Numbered from the stretch's first letter, positions 6,178 to 13,202 are shown. The stretch: DNA of 13,202 nt from an uncultured Collinsella sp. (GCA_900544425.1 UQUX01000047.1:1-13202), one strand, 5' to 3'. Numbers and translations: made by a program. Notes: generated from the sequence alone by a model not told the origin.

Positions 6178-7302
6178 CTAGCGATCGAACTCCGCCAGTG
6201 CCTCGCCCAAAAGCCTCAGACCCTCGCGAAGAACGTCTTCGCTCGCGCAGTAGCCCAGGCGCGCTCCGCAGGGAAGCTCAAAACGGCTACCGGGAACCAA
6301 CAGCACTCCCCTCTCGGCCAGCAGGCGCTTGCAGAACTCCTCGTCATCCTCGGGAATATCCAGCTGGATAAACGAGGTGGACACGCCCTGCGGGGCCGTC
6401 CAGGAAACACGATGCTGCGTATCGATCCAAGCCTGTGCGATATCGCGGTTACCAAACACGATCTTGCGGTTACGCTCGAGAATCTTGTCCTTGTGCTCGA
6501 GCACGTAGGTCGCCAAGGCGTCGTTGAAAACGCCGCCGCAGATCATGGTGTAGTCGCGGTACGTGCGAATGCGGTTAGATACCTCTTCGTCTGCCACAAC
6601 CCAGCCCACGCGAGCTGCAGGCGTCGAATAGGTCTTAGACACCGAGTTGGTGACAATGGCCCTCTCGTACACGTCGGCCATCGACATAAAGGACTTGGTG
6701 TTCTCGAGCGGCAGATACACCTCGTCGCACAGCACGTAGGCGCCCACCGAACGGGCAATCTCGGCAATCTGGCCGAGCATATCGGCATCAAGCACCGTAC
6801 CGATGGGGTTCGATGCGTTGTTGATGCAGATGAGCTTGGTGTTGGGGCGAACGAGGCGCTTGAGCGGTTCGATATCAGGTTTCCATCCGAGCTCCTCGCG
6901 AAGCTCCCAATACTCGACCTCGGCGCCGAGCGCACGCGGAATCTCATAGAGCGGCGCATAGGTAGGCCACTCGGCGATAACGTGGTCGCCGGGCTCGACT
7001 ACAGCCATGATGGCGTTGAGATTGGCGCCCGTGCAGCCATTGGTCTGCAGAATGTGATCGGGATTGACCTCGCGACGATACAGCTTGGCAACCTCGGCCT
7101 TAAACTCCGGCGAACCCTCGATCCAGCCGTAGTTCATCTTCTCGCGATCCAGGCGTTCGTAGAACGTGGCGCCGTCCTGTTCGTCGAGCGCGCGAAGCTC
7201 GCCCATGGTAAGCGACGAAATCGTCGACTGGGCGATATCCCACGTGGCGCTCTTCTCCCAAACGTTGAGCCACTCCTCAACGCCGATTGCCTTGATATCC
7301 AT
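6178..7302 (-). CDS. arcT: PLP-dependent class I/II aminotransferase, ArcT-like
   Basis: 374 residues, fold-type I aminotransferase. The PLP lysine is Lys223 in NSVSKTYSTPAARVGW; NNASNPIG (res. 161-168) and CDEVY (res. 192-196, with the ring-binding Asp193 and Tyr196) complete the cofactor site, and Arg348 in ARLGYC is the likely carboxylate-binding arginine. The start at 7302 follows GTAAGGAG with seven bases to the ATG; an in-frame ATG at 7356 lacks such a site. The N-terminal style (IGVEEWLNVWE, later LTMGELRALD) resembles transaminases found in ADI clusters of lactic acid bacteria (ArcT) and, more distantly, capreomycidine synthase-type enzymes that work on arginine derivatives. Role inferred from context: transamination of arginine, citrulline or ornithine, or an accessory peptide or amino-acid step; the true substrate is unknown. 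It lies 149 bases behind arcA2, between the two arcA copies. Confidence 0.85.
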   Translation of the reverse strand: MDIKAIGVEEWLNVWEKSATWDIAQSTISSLTMGELRALDEQDGATFYERLDREKMNYGWIEGSPEFKAEVAKLYRREVNPDHILQTNGCTGANLNAIMAVVEPGDHVIAEWPTYAPLYEIPRALGAEVEYWELREELGWKPDIEPLKRLVRPNTKLICINNASNPIGTVLDADMLGQIAEIARSVGAYVLCDEVYLPLENTKSFMSMADVYERAIVTNSVSKTYSTPAARVGWVVADEEVSNRIRTYRDYTMICGGVFNDALATYVLEHKDKILERNRKIVFGNRDIAQAWIDTQHRVSWTAPQGVSTSFIQLDIPEDDEEFCKRLLAERGVLLVPGSRFELPCGARLGYCASEDVLREGLRLLGEALAEFDR

Positions 7303-7359
7303 GACCAAGCTCCTTACAAAAGCAGTCATCCAATCGTGTTGACGTTCCTCATACAAGAA

Positions 7360-7389
7360 TGGGGCGGTGCGAATACCCGCACCGCCCCA
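7360..7389 (-). terminator. Hairpin between arcA2 and arcT (attenuator-like)
   Basis: A perfect 12-bp stem (7360-7371 with 7378-7389, TGGGGCGGTGCG arms, 6-base loop). The minus-strand sequence after it reads ATTCTTG, a poor T-run, so partial termination is likely. It lies about 60 bases upstream of the arcT start. A second small hairpin, ACATCTA paired with TAGATGT (7397-7403 with 7412-7418), precedes it. I see no clear separate arcT promoter, so arcT is probably read through from arcA2. Confidence 0.6.
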
Positions 7390-7450
7390 ATGGGAGACAT
7401 CTAATGGCAGCTAGATGTATGTATTAAGACCTGTACGGGTCCTTGAAGAC

Positions 7451-8717
7451 CTTAGAGGTCCTCGCGCCAGAAGGGCATGCTCATGCAGCGCGGGCCGCCG
7501 CGGCCGCGGGAGAGCTCGGCGGAGGGCACGACGAGAAGGTCCAGGCCCTCCTTGTACAGCACGTCGTTGGTGACGGTGTTGCGGGCGTAGACGCAGATCT
7601 TGCCGGGCTCGACGCACAGGGTGTTGGAGCCGTCGTTCCACTGCTCGCGGGAGGCCGCGATCGGGTCGCCGCCGCCGCAGGGGATCAGCTTGACCTGGTC
7701 GACGCCGGTGGCGTCCTCCAGGACGTGCTCGAGGGTGTCCTCGATCAGGCGGATGTTCACGTCGCCCGGGTTCTTGCCGGCGGTCAGCTCGTAGACGCGC
7801 AGGGTGCCCATGATGGCGGGGTGGATCGTGAACTTATCGACGTCGATCTGGGTGAAGACCGTGTCGAGGTGCATGAAGGCGCGCGAGACCGGGATGTCGA
7901 AGGCCAGGATGCGCTCGACCTTGGAGTCGGAGTTCCAGAAGATGTTCTGGGCCATGACGTCGATGGCCGCGGCCTGGGTGCGCTGGGAGATGCCGACGGC
8001 GAGGGTCTTCTCGTTGATGTTCAGCACGTCGCCGCCCTCGGTGTGGAACTGGCAGTCGCGGCGGAAGTACAGGGAGACGTCCTTGTAGTCGGGGTGGTAC
8101 TTGAAGACGTACTTGCCGTACAGGGTCTCGCGGTTGCGGGTGACCGAGTACATGCGGTTGAGGTTGACGCCCTCGCCGACGACCGCGAACGGGTCGCGGG
8201 TGAAGTAGAGGTTGGGCATCGGGTCGATGATCAGGTCGGACTCGGACTCGGAGTTGACCAGGGAGTCGAGGGTCGTGGACGCCGTGAGGGGCATGTCGAT
8301 CTCGGCCTTGGTCATGCCGGCCATGGTCTTCTTGACGAACTCGAGGTTGTCCTCGATGGAGTCCAGCTTCTCGCGGACGATCTGCGGCATGTGCTGGCCG
8401 CGGATGCCTGCCTCGGCGATGTACTGGTCGGTGAACTCGGCGCGGGCGCCGGGGACCTGGTCGAACACCTCGGCGACGAGGTTCTCGAGGTAGAGGACCT
8501 CCACGCCCTGGTCCCTCAGGATCTGGGCGAAGGTGTCGTGCTCCTGCTGTGCGACCTCCAGGAACGGGACGTCGTCGAACAGGAGTCGCTCGAGCTCGTC
8601 GGGCGGCAGGTTGAGGAGCTCGTCGCCGGGACGGTGCAGGCAGACCTTCCTGAGCTTGCCGATCTCGGAAGGCACGTGCAGACCTTTCGTCATGGCCTCC
8701 TACCTTTCTTTCGGGCC
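7451..8717. repeat. Copy 2 of the identical 1267-bp arcA repeat
   Basis: Direct repeat of 4364-5630 with no difference that I could find. There are no insertion-sequence ends, target-site duplications or transposase genes at its borders. The borders coincide with the arcA reading frame plus its ribosome binding region, which suits gene conversion better than transposition. Confidence 0.9.
7452..8693 (-). CDS. arcA: Arginine deiminase, copy 2 (heads arcA-arcT)
   Basis: 413 residues, identical in sequence to the copy at 4365-5606, with the same catalytic set (Asp167, Glu219, His275, Asp277, Cys403), so it should be equally active in hydrolysing arginine to citrulline and ammonia. It differs only in surroundings: its promoter (8776-8841) and leader have diverged, and it is followed by the ArcT-like aminotransferase rather than arcB. 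It is the first minus-strand gene of the locus and diverges from ppk1. Two active copies could raise enzyme dose or let arginine breakdown be switched on under two conditions. Identity of this extent including silent sites indicates very recent duplication or ongoing gene conversion, unless it is an assembly artefact. Confidence 0.96.
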   Translation of the reverse strand: MTKGLHVPSEIGKLRKVCLHRPGDELLNLPPDELERLLFDDVPFLEVAQQEHDTFAQILRDQGVEVLYLENLVAEVFDQVPGARAEFTDQYIAEAGIRGQHMPQIVREKLDSIEDNLEFVKKTMAGMTKAEIDMPLTASTTLDSLVNSESESDLIIDPMPNLYFTRDPFAVVGEGVNLNRMYSVTRNRETLYGKYVFKYHPDYKDVSLYFRRDCQFHTEGGDVLNINEKTLAVGISQRTQAAAIDVMAQNIFWNSDSKVERILAFDIPVSRAFMHLDTVFTQIDVDKFTIHPAIMGTLRVYELTAGKNPGDVNIRLIEDTLEHVLEDATGVDQVKLIPCGGGDPIAASREQWNDGSNTLCVEPGKICVYARNTVTNDVLYKEGLDLLVVPSAELSRGRGGPRCMSMPFWREDL

Positions 8718-8726
8718 TTACTGGCC
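8714..8726 (-). promoter_or_regulatory. Leader hairpin of arcA2
   Basis: GGCC (8714-8717) and GGCC (8723-8726) form a short stem around TTACT, at the same distance from the start codon as the arcA1 leader hairpin. The stem is only 4 bp, so the call rests on its conservation with altered sequence between the two copies. Confidence 0.35.
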
Positions 8727-8775
8727 GAATGTATCAGCGCCCCTCCGTATGGGACGCTGCTTGCTGACAGCTCTA

Positions 8776-8841
8776 GTTATATCCAAAAACCACTCGCAAT
8801 TCCACCTCGCCCCCGAACGGTCAGCAAAGTGCGATGAACGG
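8776..8841 (-). promoter_or_regulatory. arcA2 promoter with tandem 21-bp-spaced upstream repeats
   Basis: On the minus strand, TGGAAT (8804-8799) is followed after 17 bases by TATAAC (8781-8776). Two direct CCGTTC sites (GAACGG on the plus strand at 8815-8820 and 8836-8841) lie upstream, again 21 bp apart. The block from the proximal repeat to the -35 box is unchanged between the two arcA promoters, while the 15 bases between the repeats differ almost completely. This pattern points to a bound regulator. Confidence 0.7.
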
Positions 8842-9218
8842 TATATCGCATATGATTCCCCCATGATGCACTTCAGTTCTCTAAAGCAGGTTTTCAAAGG
8901 TAAACGTTCTTTTTTCTAAGGAATTAAGCAAGATTGCACGAATATTTTCATGTTTAGGAATTGCATAGCTAAAACGGTTTTCTGCATATATATGTCGTTT
9001 GTCCACGATTCGATTTGGATTCGATTATATTCAGCTTGCAATCATTCTTATTCATACATTCTCACCAGTTGAGTATGGATATAGATTGTTTTCAAAACGA
9101 GTCAGGCAGTTAGTTGCATGCTTGACAGCGTAAGAAGTAGGTAAAGATACCGTTCGCACAATACGTCCGTGCCGCAAGTCGACTAAATTGAGACAATAGT
9201 GAATAGTGTTAGGCTACC
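8842..9218. other. AT-rich divergent spacer between arcA2 and ppk1
   Basis: No supported gene. Similarity to the arcA1 upstream region fades out near 8918. It holds a tandem GATTCGATT pair (9007-9015 and 9018-9026, 11 bp apart), one further AAACCGTTTT site near 8972-8979 and one plus-strand ATACCGTTCG at 9147-9156. Possible ppk1 promoters are TTGACA at 9122-9127 with a poor -10, or TTGAGA (9188-9193)-N16-TAGGCT; neither is convincing. An 18-codon plus-strand frame (8863-8919) lacks a ribosome binding site. Confidence 0.45.
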
Positions 9219-9233
9219 GTCCCCTGCGGGGAC
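9219..9233 (+). promoter_or_regulatory. Small hairpin in the ppk1 leader
   Basis: GTCCCC-TGC-GGGGAC is a perfect 6-bp stem with a 3-base loop, ending 17 bases before the chosen ppk1 start. It uses up the only strong purine run (GGGGA) upstream of the gene, so it may weaken initiation; that is inference. Confidence 0.35.
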
Positions 9234-9250
9234 TGAACGGACAGATGCAT

Positions 9251-11746
9251 ATGCCGAGCAAAATCGAAAAGAAGCAAAAGGCCGCTAAGCTGCGCAAGCC
9301 GCCGCGCGACTTCTCGTACACGCAAAATCGAGAGCTCAGCTGGCTGCGCTTTGACAACCGCGTGCTCGACGAGGCTTTTGATGAGTCCGTGCCGCTGTTC
9401 GAGCGCCTTAAGTTCGTATCGATCTTCGAGTCCAACCTCGATGAGTTCCTCATGGTGCGCGTGGGTGGCCTGTCTGACCTTGCCGAGCTCAAAAAGCAGC
9501 CTGTCGACAACAAGAGCAATATGACCGCCTCCGAACAGGTCGATGCTGTCATGGCCGAAATGCCCGGGCTCCTTACCCGTTGGGAGTCCATCTTTAAGAG
9601 TATCGAGGGCAAGCTCGACACCCTGGGCGTTCACCGTGCGCGTGTCGATTCGCTTACGCCCGAGGAGCGCACCTTTGTCACCCGTTACTTCCAGGCCTAC
9701 GTGTCGCCGGTCATCTCACCGCTGGTGATCGACCCGCGCCACCCCTTCCCCAACCTGCGCAACGGCGCACTTTACCTGGCCTGCGGCCTGGACGGCGTCA
9801 CCGACGAGGAAAGCTTGCTGGGCCTGATCGAGATTCCCGCCTCGATGAACCGCGTGGTCGAGATCCCCTCGCCCACCGGCACCTACTCCTACATTCTGCT
9901 CGAGGACGTCATCCTCGCCTGCCTGGACAGCTGCTTTGGCTCCTATAAGCCGCTCGACCGCGCGCTCATCCGCGTCACCCGCAACGCCGACATCGATCCG
10001 GACGGCGAGGGCGTCGAGGAGGAAGAGGACTACCGCCAGCATATGAAGCGCATCCTCAAGAAGCGCCTGCGCCTGCAGCCGGTAGTGCTCGCCGTCTCGG
10101 GTTCACTCGAAAAAGCAACGCTCAAGACTATCCGCAAGGCACTCGAGCTCTCGCGGCGCTCGGTCTTTACCTGCGACATCCCGCTCAACCTGGGCTATGT
10201 CTTCGGCATTGAGGGCAAGATTCCCGAGCACCTGCGCAACGAGCTGCTCTTTACGCCGTTTAAGCCGCAGCCCAACCCCACCATCGATATGACCCGCTCC
10301 ATCCGCGAGCAGGTACTTCAGCACGACAAGCTGCTCTTTTATCCCTATGAGGCCATGAACCCCTTCCTGGATCTGGTACACGAGGCCGCCTACGACCCCG
10401 AGTGCATCTCACTGCGCATCACGCTCTACCGCGTGGCTAAGCAGAGCCGCCTGTGCGAGTCGCTGATCGATGCCGCCGAGAACGGCAAAGAGGTCACGGT
10501 GCTCATGGAGCTCCGCGCCCGCTTCGACGAGCAGAACAACATCGAGTGGGCCGAGCGTCTGGAAGAGGCAGGCTGCACCGTCATCTACGGTTCCGAGGGC
10601 TTTAAGTGCCACTCCAAGATCTGCCAGCTCACCTATCGCGAGGGCATGGCGCTTACACGCCTGACGCTGTTGGGCACCGGCAACTTTAACGAGAAAACGG
10701 CCAAGCTCTACAGCGACTTTATGCTCATGACCGCCCATCCCGGCATCGGCGAGGACGCCAACTTGTTCTTCCGCAACCTATCGCTGGGCAACCTGCGCGG
10801 CGATTACCGCTTCCTGGGCGTGGCGCCGGTCGGCCTGAAGCCGCTCATCATGCGCGGCCTGGATCGCGAGATTCAGCGCGCCCTCGCTGGCGAGCCCGCC
10901 CGCGTGTTCTTTAAGCTCAACTCGCTCACCGACCGCGAGGTCATCGACAAGATTGCCGAGGCATCGTGCGCAGGAGTCCGCGTGGACATGATCATCCGCG
11001 GCATCTCGTGCCTCAAGCCGGGCGTTCCGGGCAAGACCGAGAACGTGCATGTCCGTTCTATCGTCGGACGCTTTTTGGAGCATGCGCGCGTTTACGCCTT
11101 TGGCGTGGACTCGGACATGATCTATCTGAGCTCGGCCGACATGATGACGCGCAACACCGAGCACCGCGTGGAGATCGCCTTCCCCGTGCTCGACCCCACC
11201 TGCCGCGCCCTGGTGCACGAGTACATGGGCATGCAGCTGCGCGACAACGTGAAGGCCCGCAGTCTCACGAGCGACGGCACCTGGGTCCCCGTCGAGCGCC
11301 ACGAGGGCGAGAGGCCCTTCAACTCACAGGAAGCTCTGCTGGAGCGTGCCTATCGCAACGCCGAGGCGGCCGCGCAGCAGCGCGCACAGGAGAAGGAACG
11401 CGTGGCCGAAGAAGCTATTCAGGCCGAGGTTGAACATAGGGCAGTTGCCAAACCGGAAACGGTTGCCGCTCCCCCGGTGAATGAACCCGTGGCCGCCACA
11501 GAGCCCGCCGCGGAGAAAGCGCCCGAGGTTCAGAAGGTCCAGGCGACCGTCATTGAGCCCAAGCCCGCACCTGTACCTCGGCCCGAGCCGCTGGTCACCA
11601 AGCCCGCACCCGAGACGAGCGCCCGTCGCGATAAACCCGCCGGCAAGACCAAGGCCATCGAACGCCATCGCCCCGGTCGCGTGCGCATGGGACTGGGTCT
11701 GATCGGCCTAGGCCTTAAGACGCTCATTACCGGCAAGACGAAATAG
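9251..11746 (+). CDS. ppk1: Polyphosphate kinase 1 with a long C-terminal extension
   Basis: 831 residues. The enzyme transfers the gamma phosphate of ATP to inorganic polyphosphate, reversibly, and is usually cytoplasmic or membrane-associated. Seen: N-terminal NRELSWLRFDNRVLDEA (res. 26-42); FYPYEAMNPFLDLV (res. 363-376); RARFDEQNNIEWAERLE (res. 422-438); the autophosphorylated histidine His454 in GFKCHSK; LGTGNFNEKTAKLYSDF (res. 474-490); and the second conserved histidine, His611, in RFLEHARVYAFG. The conserved fold ends near res. 700, the usual family length. The remaining 130 residues are a charged helical stretch (about 695-730), a long Ala/Pro/Glu/Lys-rich linker (about 731-800) and a basic, glycine-rich hydrophobic tail with MGLGLIGLGLKTLI. 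Starts at 9206 (GTG) and 9245 (ATG) are possible; I chose 9251 for its spacing from GGACAG. It diverges from arcA2 and ends in its own terminator. Confidence 0.95.
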   Translation: MPSKIEKKQKAAKLRKPPRDFSYTQNRELSWLRFDNRVLDEAFDESVPLFERLKFVSIFESNLDEFLMVRVGGLSDLAELKKQPVDNKSNMTASEQVDAVMAEMPGLLTRWESIFKSIEGKLDTLGVHRARVDSLTPEERTFVTRYFQAYVSPVISPLVIDPRHPFPNLRNGALYLACGLDGVTDEESLLGLIEIPASMNRVVEIPSPTGTYSYILLEDVILACLDSCFGSYKPLDRALIRVTRNADIDPDGEGVEEEEDYRQHMKRILKKRLRLQPVVLAVSGSLEKATLKTIRKALELSRRSVFTCDIPLNLGYVFGIEGKIPEHLRNELLFTPFKPQPNPTIDMTRSIREQVLQHDKLLFYPYEAMNPFLDLVHEAAYDPECISLRITLYRVAKQSRLCESLIDAAENGKEVTVLMELRARFDEQNNIEWAERLEEAGCTVIYGSEGFKCHSKICQLTYREGMALTRLTLLGTGNFNEKTAKLYSDFMLMTAHPGIGEDANLFFRNLSLGNLRGDYRFLGVAPVGLKPLIMRGLDREIQRALAGEPARVFFKLNSLTDREVIDKIAEASCAGVRVDMIIRGISCLKPGVPGKTENVHVRSIVGRFLEHARVYAFGVDSDMIYLSSADMMTRNTEHRVEIAFPVLDPTCRALVHEYMGMQLRDNVKARSLTSDGTWVPVERHEGERPFNSQEALLERAYRNAEAAAQQRAQEKERVAEEAIQAEVEHRAVAKPETVAAPPVNEPVAATEPAAEKAPEVQKVQATVIEPKPAPVPRPEPLVTKPAPETSARRDKPAGKTKAIERHRPGRVRMGLGLIGLGLKTLITGKTK

Positions 11747-11756
11747 ACGTTTGTAG

Positions 11757-11800
11757 AAGCGCCCCGCATTTGAGGAAAGCCTCGGATGCGGGGCGCTTTT
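11757..11800 (+). terminator. Intrinsic terminator of ppk1
   Basis: A 13-bp perfect stem (AAGCGCCCCGCAT at 11757-11769 with 11786-11798), an inner GAGG/CCTC stem, and a closing TTTT at 11797-11800. It begins 10 bases after the ppk1 stop and separates it from the methyltransferase gene. Confidence 0.9.
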
Positions 11801-11846
11801 CCCTGCTACCATGGTGCGGACAACAACGCGAATGACAGGCAGGGAT

Positions 11847-13160
11847 ATGAAGCTCACTATAGAATCGATGACCTACGGCGCCGACGGTCTGGCGCACGCC
11901 GACAACGGTAAAGCCGTCTTTGTGCAGGGCGCAGTGGCAGGCGACACCGTCGAGGCCGAGGTCGTACAGGACGGCAAGTCGTTCATGCGTGCACGCACCA
12001 TCGAGATTCTGGAGCCAAGCCCCGATCGCATTCAGCCTCCCTGCCCCTTCGTGGGCATCTGCGGCGGCTGCTCGTGGGGCAATCTCTCACGCACGGCACA
12101 GCTCGCCGCCAAGGAGCAAAACCTGCGCTCTACGCTCGAGCGCATCGGCAAGTTCGCTCCTGAGCAGGTCGATGAGTTGGTACAGCCCATCCGCCATACC
12201 AAGGACGACTGGGGCTACCGCAATAAAATCGAGCTCGAACCGACCGTCGTCAACGGTCGCGTGCGCCTTGGCATGCACGGCGTCGATCCCAGCAAAATCG
12301 TGACCGTCGATTCGTGCCCGCTGTTCGACAAGCGCTTCCCGAAGGCGCTCAAATCGGTCGTCGGCGCACTCAACTATCTAAGCGGCAGCCATGACTTGGG
12401 GCTCGAACGCGTGGGCATTCGCGCTTCGCGCCGCACCAAGGCACTCGAGGTCGCACTCTGGACGCCCACAGGCTCTTTTCCGCGCTCGCAGGTCTCCCGC
12501 GTGCTGGCGGACGCCGCTCATCCCACGAGCATCGTGCGTGTGATGAGCAAGGGCGAAAAGAAAGCCCGCCGTGTCTCCAAAGTCGAGATGCTCGCCGGCG
12601 AGGGCTCGTGGACCGAGAATATCGCCGAAGGCCAGATGCGCTTATCTGCCCCGTCGTTTTTCCAGGTCAATACCAAGGGCGCCGAGATTCTGATTGAGCT
12701 CGTTATGGACGCCCTCGACCCGCAGGAAGACGAGCTAGCCGTGGACCTGTACTGCGGCGCCGGAACCTTTACCCTGCCGCTCGCCCGCCGCTGCGATTAC
12801 GTCGCCGCCGTCGAGGCCTACGGCCCGGCCGTGCGCGACCTGCGTCGCAACCTGGAGATCAACAAGCTCGACAACGTCGACGTCATCGGCGGCGACGCAG
12901 TGCGCGAGTTCCCCGATCAGGACGCCGATGTCCTAGTAGTCGATCCGCCACGCGCGGGCCTCGCGCCCGAGGCCATAGACCTCATCGCGAGCACGAGTGC
13001 CCGCGATGTCGCCTACGTGAGCTGCGACCCGGCAACTCTGGCCCGCGACCTCAAGCGCTTTGTCGAGGAGGGCACCTTCTCCCCCGTCAAGATCACACCG
13101 GTCGACCTGTTCCCGCAAACCTTCCACTGCGAAACCATCGTCCACCTCAAGCGCAACTAA
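11847..13160 (+). CDS. rlmD: 23S rRNA (uracil-C5)-methyltransferase, RlmD/RlmCD type (TrmA family)
   Basis: 437 residues. It uses S-adenosylmethionine to methylate C5 of a uracil in 23S rRNA, U1939 in E. coli numbering; some Gram-positive relatives also modify U747. An N-terminal TRAM-like RNA-binding domain spans about res. 1-52. Four cysteines for a [4Fe-4S] cluster are present: Cys66, Cys72 and Cys75 in CPFVGICGGC, and Cys157 in DSCPLF. SFFQVN lies at res. 270-275, the SAM-binding DLYCGAGTFTLPLA at 300-313, DPPRAGL at 366-372, the nucleophile Cys393 in VSCDPATLARDL, and the general base Glu429 in FHCETIVHL. The start at 11847 follows AGGCAGGG, which is close; an ATG at 11832 or 11811 would add 5 or 12 residues without family similarity. 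It is likely transcribed separately from ppk1. Substrate position within the TrmA family cannot be fixed by sequence alone. Confidence 0.93.
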   Translation: MKLTIESMTYGADGLAHADNGKAVFVQGAVAGDTVEAEVVQDGKSFMRARTIEILEPSPDRIQPPCPFVGICGGCSWGNLSRTAQLAAKEQNLRSTLERIGKFAPEQVDELVQPIRHTKDDWGYRNKIELEPTVVNGRVRLGMHGVDPSKIVTVDSCPLFDKRFPKALKSVVGALNYLSGSHDLGLERVGIRASRRTKALEVALWTPTGSFPRSQVSRVLADAAHPTSIVRVMSKGEKKARRVSKVEMLAGEGSWTENIAEGQMRLSAPSFFQVNTKGAEILIELVMDALDPQEDELAVDLYCGAGTFTLPLARRCDYVAAVEAYGPAVRDLRRNLEINKLDNVDVIGGDAVREFPDQDADVLVVDPPRAGLAPEAIDLIASTSARDVAYVSCDPATLARDLKRFVEEGTFSPVKITPVDLFPQTFHCETIVHLKRN

Positions 13161-13178
13161 CCGCATGATGGAAACGGG

Positions 13179-13202
13179 CCCGCGTGCGTAACTGCACGCG
13201 GG
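13179..13202 (+). terminator. Hairpin after the methyltransferase gene, at the window edge
   Basis: CCCGCGTGC (13179-13187) pairs perfectly with 13194-13202 around GTAACT. It lies 18 bases after the stop codon and is very likely the intrinsic terminator, but the T-run, if any, is outside the window. Confidence 0.7.

Noticed and set aside
6160..7404. A 414-codon plus-strand frame opposite the aminotransferase
   Set aside because: Antisense shadow; the minus frame has the PLP lysine, the ribosome binding site and the full aminotransferase layout.
4364..8717. Composite transposon or insertion sequence as the source of the arcA repeat
   Set aside because: No transposase gene, terminal inverted repeats or target-site duplications at the block edges.
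9206..9250. GTG start at 9206 for ppk1
   Set aside because: It would put the GTCCCC/GGGGAC hairpin inside the coding region and add 15 residues without family similarity; no ribosome binding site precedes it.
1..13202. CRISPR array, tRNA or rRNA genes, prophage or toxin-antitoxin modules
   Set aside because: I saw no regularly spaced repeats of CRISPR type, no tRNA- or rRNA-like stretch and no phage or toxin families; all sizeable genes are metabolic or housekeeping.

Overview
The window is GC-rich chromosomal DNA with AT-rich promoter spacers. It looks like an anaerobic gut actinobacterium of the Coriobacteriia, most like Collinsella. That is inferred from base composition, codon style and the mix of families; no rRNA or marker gene here proves it.

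Layout: six genes lie on the minus strand from the left edge to base 8693. In transcription order they are arcA copy 2 (8693-7452), an ArcT-like PLP aminotransferase (7302-6178), arcA copy 1 (5606-4365), the ornithine carbamoyltransferase arcB (4260-3265), a YfcC/ArcD-type transporter (3117-1639) and a DUF1846/UPF0371 protein cut by the left edge (1065-1). Two genes run on the plus strand: polyphosphate kinase ppk1 (9251-11746) and a TrmA-family 23S rRNA uracil methyltransferase (11847-13160). The arcA2/ppk spacer is a divergent promoter region.

The core is an arginine deiminase (ADI) fermentation locus. ArcA turns arginine into citrulline and ammonia, ArcB turns citrulline and phosphate into ornithine and carbamoyl phosphate, and the transporter probably exchanges arginine for ornithine. 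The carbamate kinase (ArcC) that would recover ATP is not in the window. The locus is built as two units, each headed by its own arcA: arcA2-arcT and arcA1-arcB-arcD. The two arcA coding sequences appear identical at nucleotide level, together with 24 bases of leader, while the flanks next to them are clearly related but diverged. That contrast marks conserved blocks in the promoters: a GAACGG direct repeat at exactly 21 bp, a TGGAA-N17-TATAA promoter core, and a GGCC-type leader hairpin kept with different sequence.

Nearly every intergenic gap of the arc region carries strong stem-loops. The gap downstream of the transporter is the most extreme, with at least six inverted repeats in 250 bases followed by a separate 26-bp inverted repeat.
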